Assembly (NCBI RefSeq): GCF_014138605.1
Contig: NZ_JACJHX010000002.1
Location: 1-64,000 of the forward strand
Length of the DNA stretch: 64,000 nt
Direction: 5' to 3'
Source: Peribacillus huizhouensis
GTDB lineage: Bacteria; Bacillota; Bacilli; Bacillales; DSM-1321
In this document: positions 62,540 to 64,000 of the stretch, piece after piece
Numbering within the stretch: position 1 is the first letter of the stretch
How the letters are laid out: each line of letters begins with the position of its first letter
Notes under the pieces: model-generated
What the model was told of the DNA's origin: nothing
The model's database searches: none
The model's input: the letters and a program-made list of their open reading frames with translations, nothing else
Made by a program: the position numbers and the translations under genes

Positions 62540-63805
62540 ATGGCTAATTCGAAGGGACTGACAAAATCCGCTTCTCATTTATTAAGAGGAGATACTAAAG
62601 GAATGAAACGATTGCTGCCTTTTTTAGGACCGGCTTTCATTGCTGCTGTCGCATATATTGACCCTGGTAATTACGCTACAAATATAGCAGCCGGTTCGAA
62701 ATATGGATACACATTGCTATGGGTCATTTTTGCTTCTAATTTAATGGCTGCACTAATCCAAACGATGTCAGCTAAATTAGGAATAGCGACAGGAAAAAAT
62801 CTTGCTGAGGTATCCCGTGAGCGATTTTCAAAAAAGACCTCGATCTTATTATGGATACAAGCAGAGATTGTTATTATGGCTACAGACTTAGCTGAATTTA
62901 TCGGCGCTGCTCTCGGCCTATATTTACTATTTGATCTTCCACTTATAATGTCTGCAATTATTGCTGCTATAGGTTCATTTGCTATTTTAGAAATTCAAAG
63001 AAGAGGCGTACGTACATTAGAGGCAGTTATTACAGGAATGATATTGGTTGTTGTGATTGCTTTTGGTATTCAAGTGTTCTTTGCACAACCTGATAGTACC
63101 GCTATTCTATCTGGACTTTTTACGCCTAAATTTGAAAATGTAGACAGTATATTAATTTCTGCTGGAATGCTTGGGGCAACCGTTATGCCACATGCTATTT
63201 ATTTACATTCTGCTTTAACACAAAATAGAATTGTCGGGAAAAACGATGTAGAACGGAAGAAAATTTTTCGTTTTGAGTTAGTTGATGTCATGATAGCAAT
63301 GCTCATTGCTGGTGCAATTAATGCTAGTATGTTAATCGTAGCTGCTGCTCTTTTTCATAAAAATGGTTTATATGTCGAGGATTTAGATGTGGCATTTAAC
63401 CAATTTAGCGTATTACTCGGTCCTTCTATCGCGGTATTTTTCGGTATTGGATTATTATCGGCAGGACTTTCAAGTTCTTCTGTTGGTACAATGACAGGTG
63501 ATGTCGTTATGCAAGGTTTTATCAAAAGGAGAATTCCAATTTACTTAAGACGAATTATTACGATGATTCCGCCGTTAGCCATTATTATGATGGGGGTTAA
63601 CCCATCTAAAGCTCTAGTAATGAGCCAAGTGGTTCTTTCGTTTGGAATCGCATTTGCTTTAGTACCGTTAATTATGTTTACGAGCAATAAAAAAATTATG
63701 GGGAATCTTACAAACTATAGAATGACGACGATAATTGCTTGGATTGTGACAATATTAATTATTTGTCTAAATTTATTCTTGCTTTACTCTACTGTGATTG
63801 GATAA
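62540..63805 (+). CDS. mntH: Nramp manganese transporter MntH
   Basis: A proton-coupled Mn(II) importer of the Nramp family, 421 residues and 11 predicted membrane helices. The metal-binding helix-1 motif DPGNYATN and helix-6 motif MPHAIYLHSAL are intact. AAAGGAGG is 11 bases from the ATG, slightly long. Controlled by the upstream MntR-type operator. Two other genes in the window have manganese links in this group: sodA (Mn cofactor) and yqgP (Mn stress protease). Confidence 0.95.
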   Translation: MANSKGLTKSASHLLRGDTKGMKRLLPFLGPAFIAAVAYIDPGNYATNIAAGSKYGYTLLWVIFASNLMAALIQTMSAKLGIATGKNLAEVSRERFSKKTSILLWIQAEIVIMATDLAEFIGAALGLYLLFDLPLIMSAIIAAIGSFAILEIQRRGVRTLEAVITGMILVVVIAFGIQVFFAQPDSTAILSGLFTPKFENVDSILISAGMLGATVMPHAIYLHSALTQNRIVGKNDVERKKIFRFELVDVMIAMLIAGAINASMLIVAAALFHKNGLYVEDLDVAFNQFSVLLGPSIAVFFGIGLLSAGLSSSSVGTMTGDVVMQGFIKRRIPIYLRRIITMIPPLAIIMMGVNPSKALVMSQVVLSFGIAFALVPLIMFTSNKKIMGNLTNYRMTTIIAWIVTILIICLNLFLLYSTVIG

Positions 63806-63853
63806 TTATTATAGCAATGACCTTATCTAAATTGAAACCGTCCATGCCACGTC

Positions 63854-63895
63854 AAAAGAGCAGTTTCCAAAATTATTTGGGATCTGCTCTTTTTA
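63854..63895 (+). terminator. mntH terminator
   Basis: AAAAGAGCAG and CTGCTCTTTT pair around an inner TCCAAA / TTTGGGA stem, followed by T residues. Confidence 0.88.
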
Positions 63896-63937
63896 ATTTG
63901 ACGCATAATTACATTTTTAGTTTCAGAGTAAATCCCT

Positions 63938-63972
63938 AAAAAAACAGCAGCATTCTATCAAGAAATGCTGCT
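63938..63972 (-). terminator. Terminator of a minus-strand gene beyond the window
   Basis: AGCAGCATT and AATGCTGCT form a 9 bp stem. Seven A on the plus strand give a U tract for minus-strand transcription. It implies a gene entering from the right edge; only about 28 bases beyond it are visible, too few to identify the product. Confidence 0.75.
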
Positions 63973-64000
63973 ACGCGCTTACATTATTTTAAACCATGAA

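Noticed and set aside
1-64000. CRISPR arrays, tRNA, rRNA, prophage or IS elements with transposase
   Set aside because: No regularly spaced direct repeats, no cloverleaf sequences, no rRNA signatures and no transposase or integrase genes were seen. The repeats present are dispersed palindromes.

Overview
The window is chromosomal DNA from a low-GC, Gram-positive member of the Bacillaceae (Bacillus in the broad sense). Most genes are recognisable orthologues of one Bacillus subtilis chromosome segment in nearly the same order: gcvPB-gcvPA-gcvT, yqhH-yqhG, yqzE, comGG to comGA, yqgY, yqgX, yqgW, yqgU, glcK-yqgQ, yqgP, yqgN, rpmG, pst, pbpA, yqgE, sodA, yqgC, yqgB, yqfZ, ispG, yqfX, yqfW, zur, yqfT, nfo, cshB, yqfQ, ispH, yqfO-trmK. 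There is no prophage, integron, CRISPR array, rRNA or tRNA in the window.

Layout. 1-3.9 kb: gluconate kinase behind a promoter with a GntR-type operator, and an RspB-like sugar-acid dehydrogenase. 4.5-8.8 kb: the glycine cleavage operon under a tandem glycine riboswitch with its terminator. 9-11.7 kb: SNF2-type helicase YqhH with YqhG, then YqzE. 11.9-15.9 kb: the complete seven-gene comG pseudopilus operon for DNA uptake. 16-25.8 kb: small membrane proteins, a metallo-hydrolase, a lipoprotein, glucokinase, a rhomboid protease, 5-formyl-THF cyclo-ligase and ribosomal protein L33. 26-32 kb: three poorly known genes and the phosphate ABC transporter pstSCAB behind PhoP-type repeats. 32-44.8 kb: a penicillin-binding protein, MnSOD, IspG and a zinc import/repression operon (znuC-znuB-zur).

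45-54.8 kb departs from the B. subtilis order. It holds a frameshifted nitroreductase, a drug-efflux MFS protein and a pentose-phosphate block in which rpiA, zwf, tkt, gndA and a transaldolase lie on one strand. A DUF24/HxlR-type regulator is divergent from rpiA. Conserved synteny resumes at nfo and runs to trmK, followed by mntH with an MntR-type operator. A decayed PAP2 phosphatase gene of the BcrC type lies at about 59.7-60.2 kb.

The most unusual signal is the intergenic DNA. Four families of small palindromic repeats fill the gaps, nearly always at gene 3' ends. Family A has about 13 copies of a 65-130 nt palindrome with GGTC/GACC-type ends, several nested inside the stem of an ordinary terminator. 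Family B is a roughly 220 bp element with terminal inverted repeats, one copy flanked by a 6 bp direct repeat. Family C has about ten copies of a one- or two-hairpin element that abuts stop codons and in one case encodes the end of a protein. Family D has two or three copies. No transposase is encoded in the window. Functions come from recognised motifs and remembered families; no database search was run.
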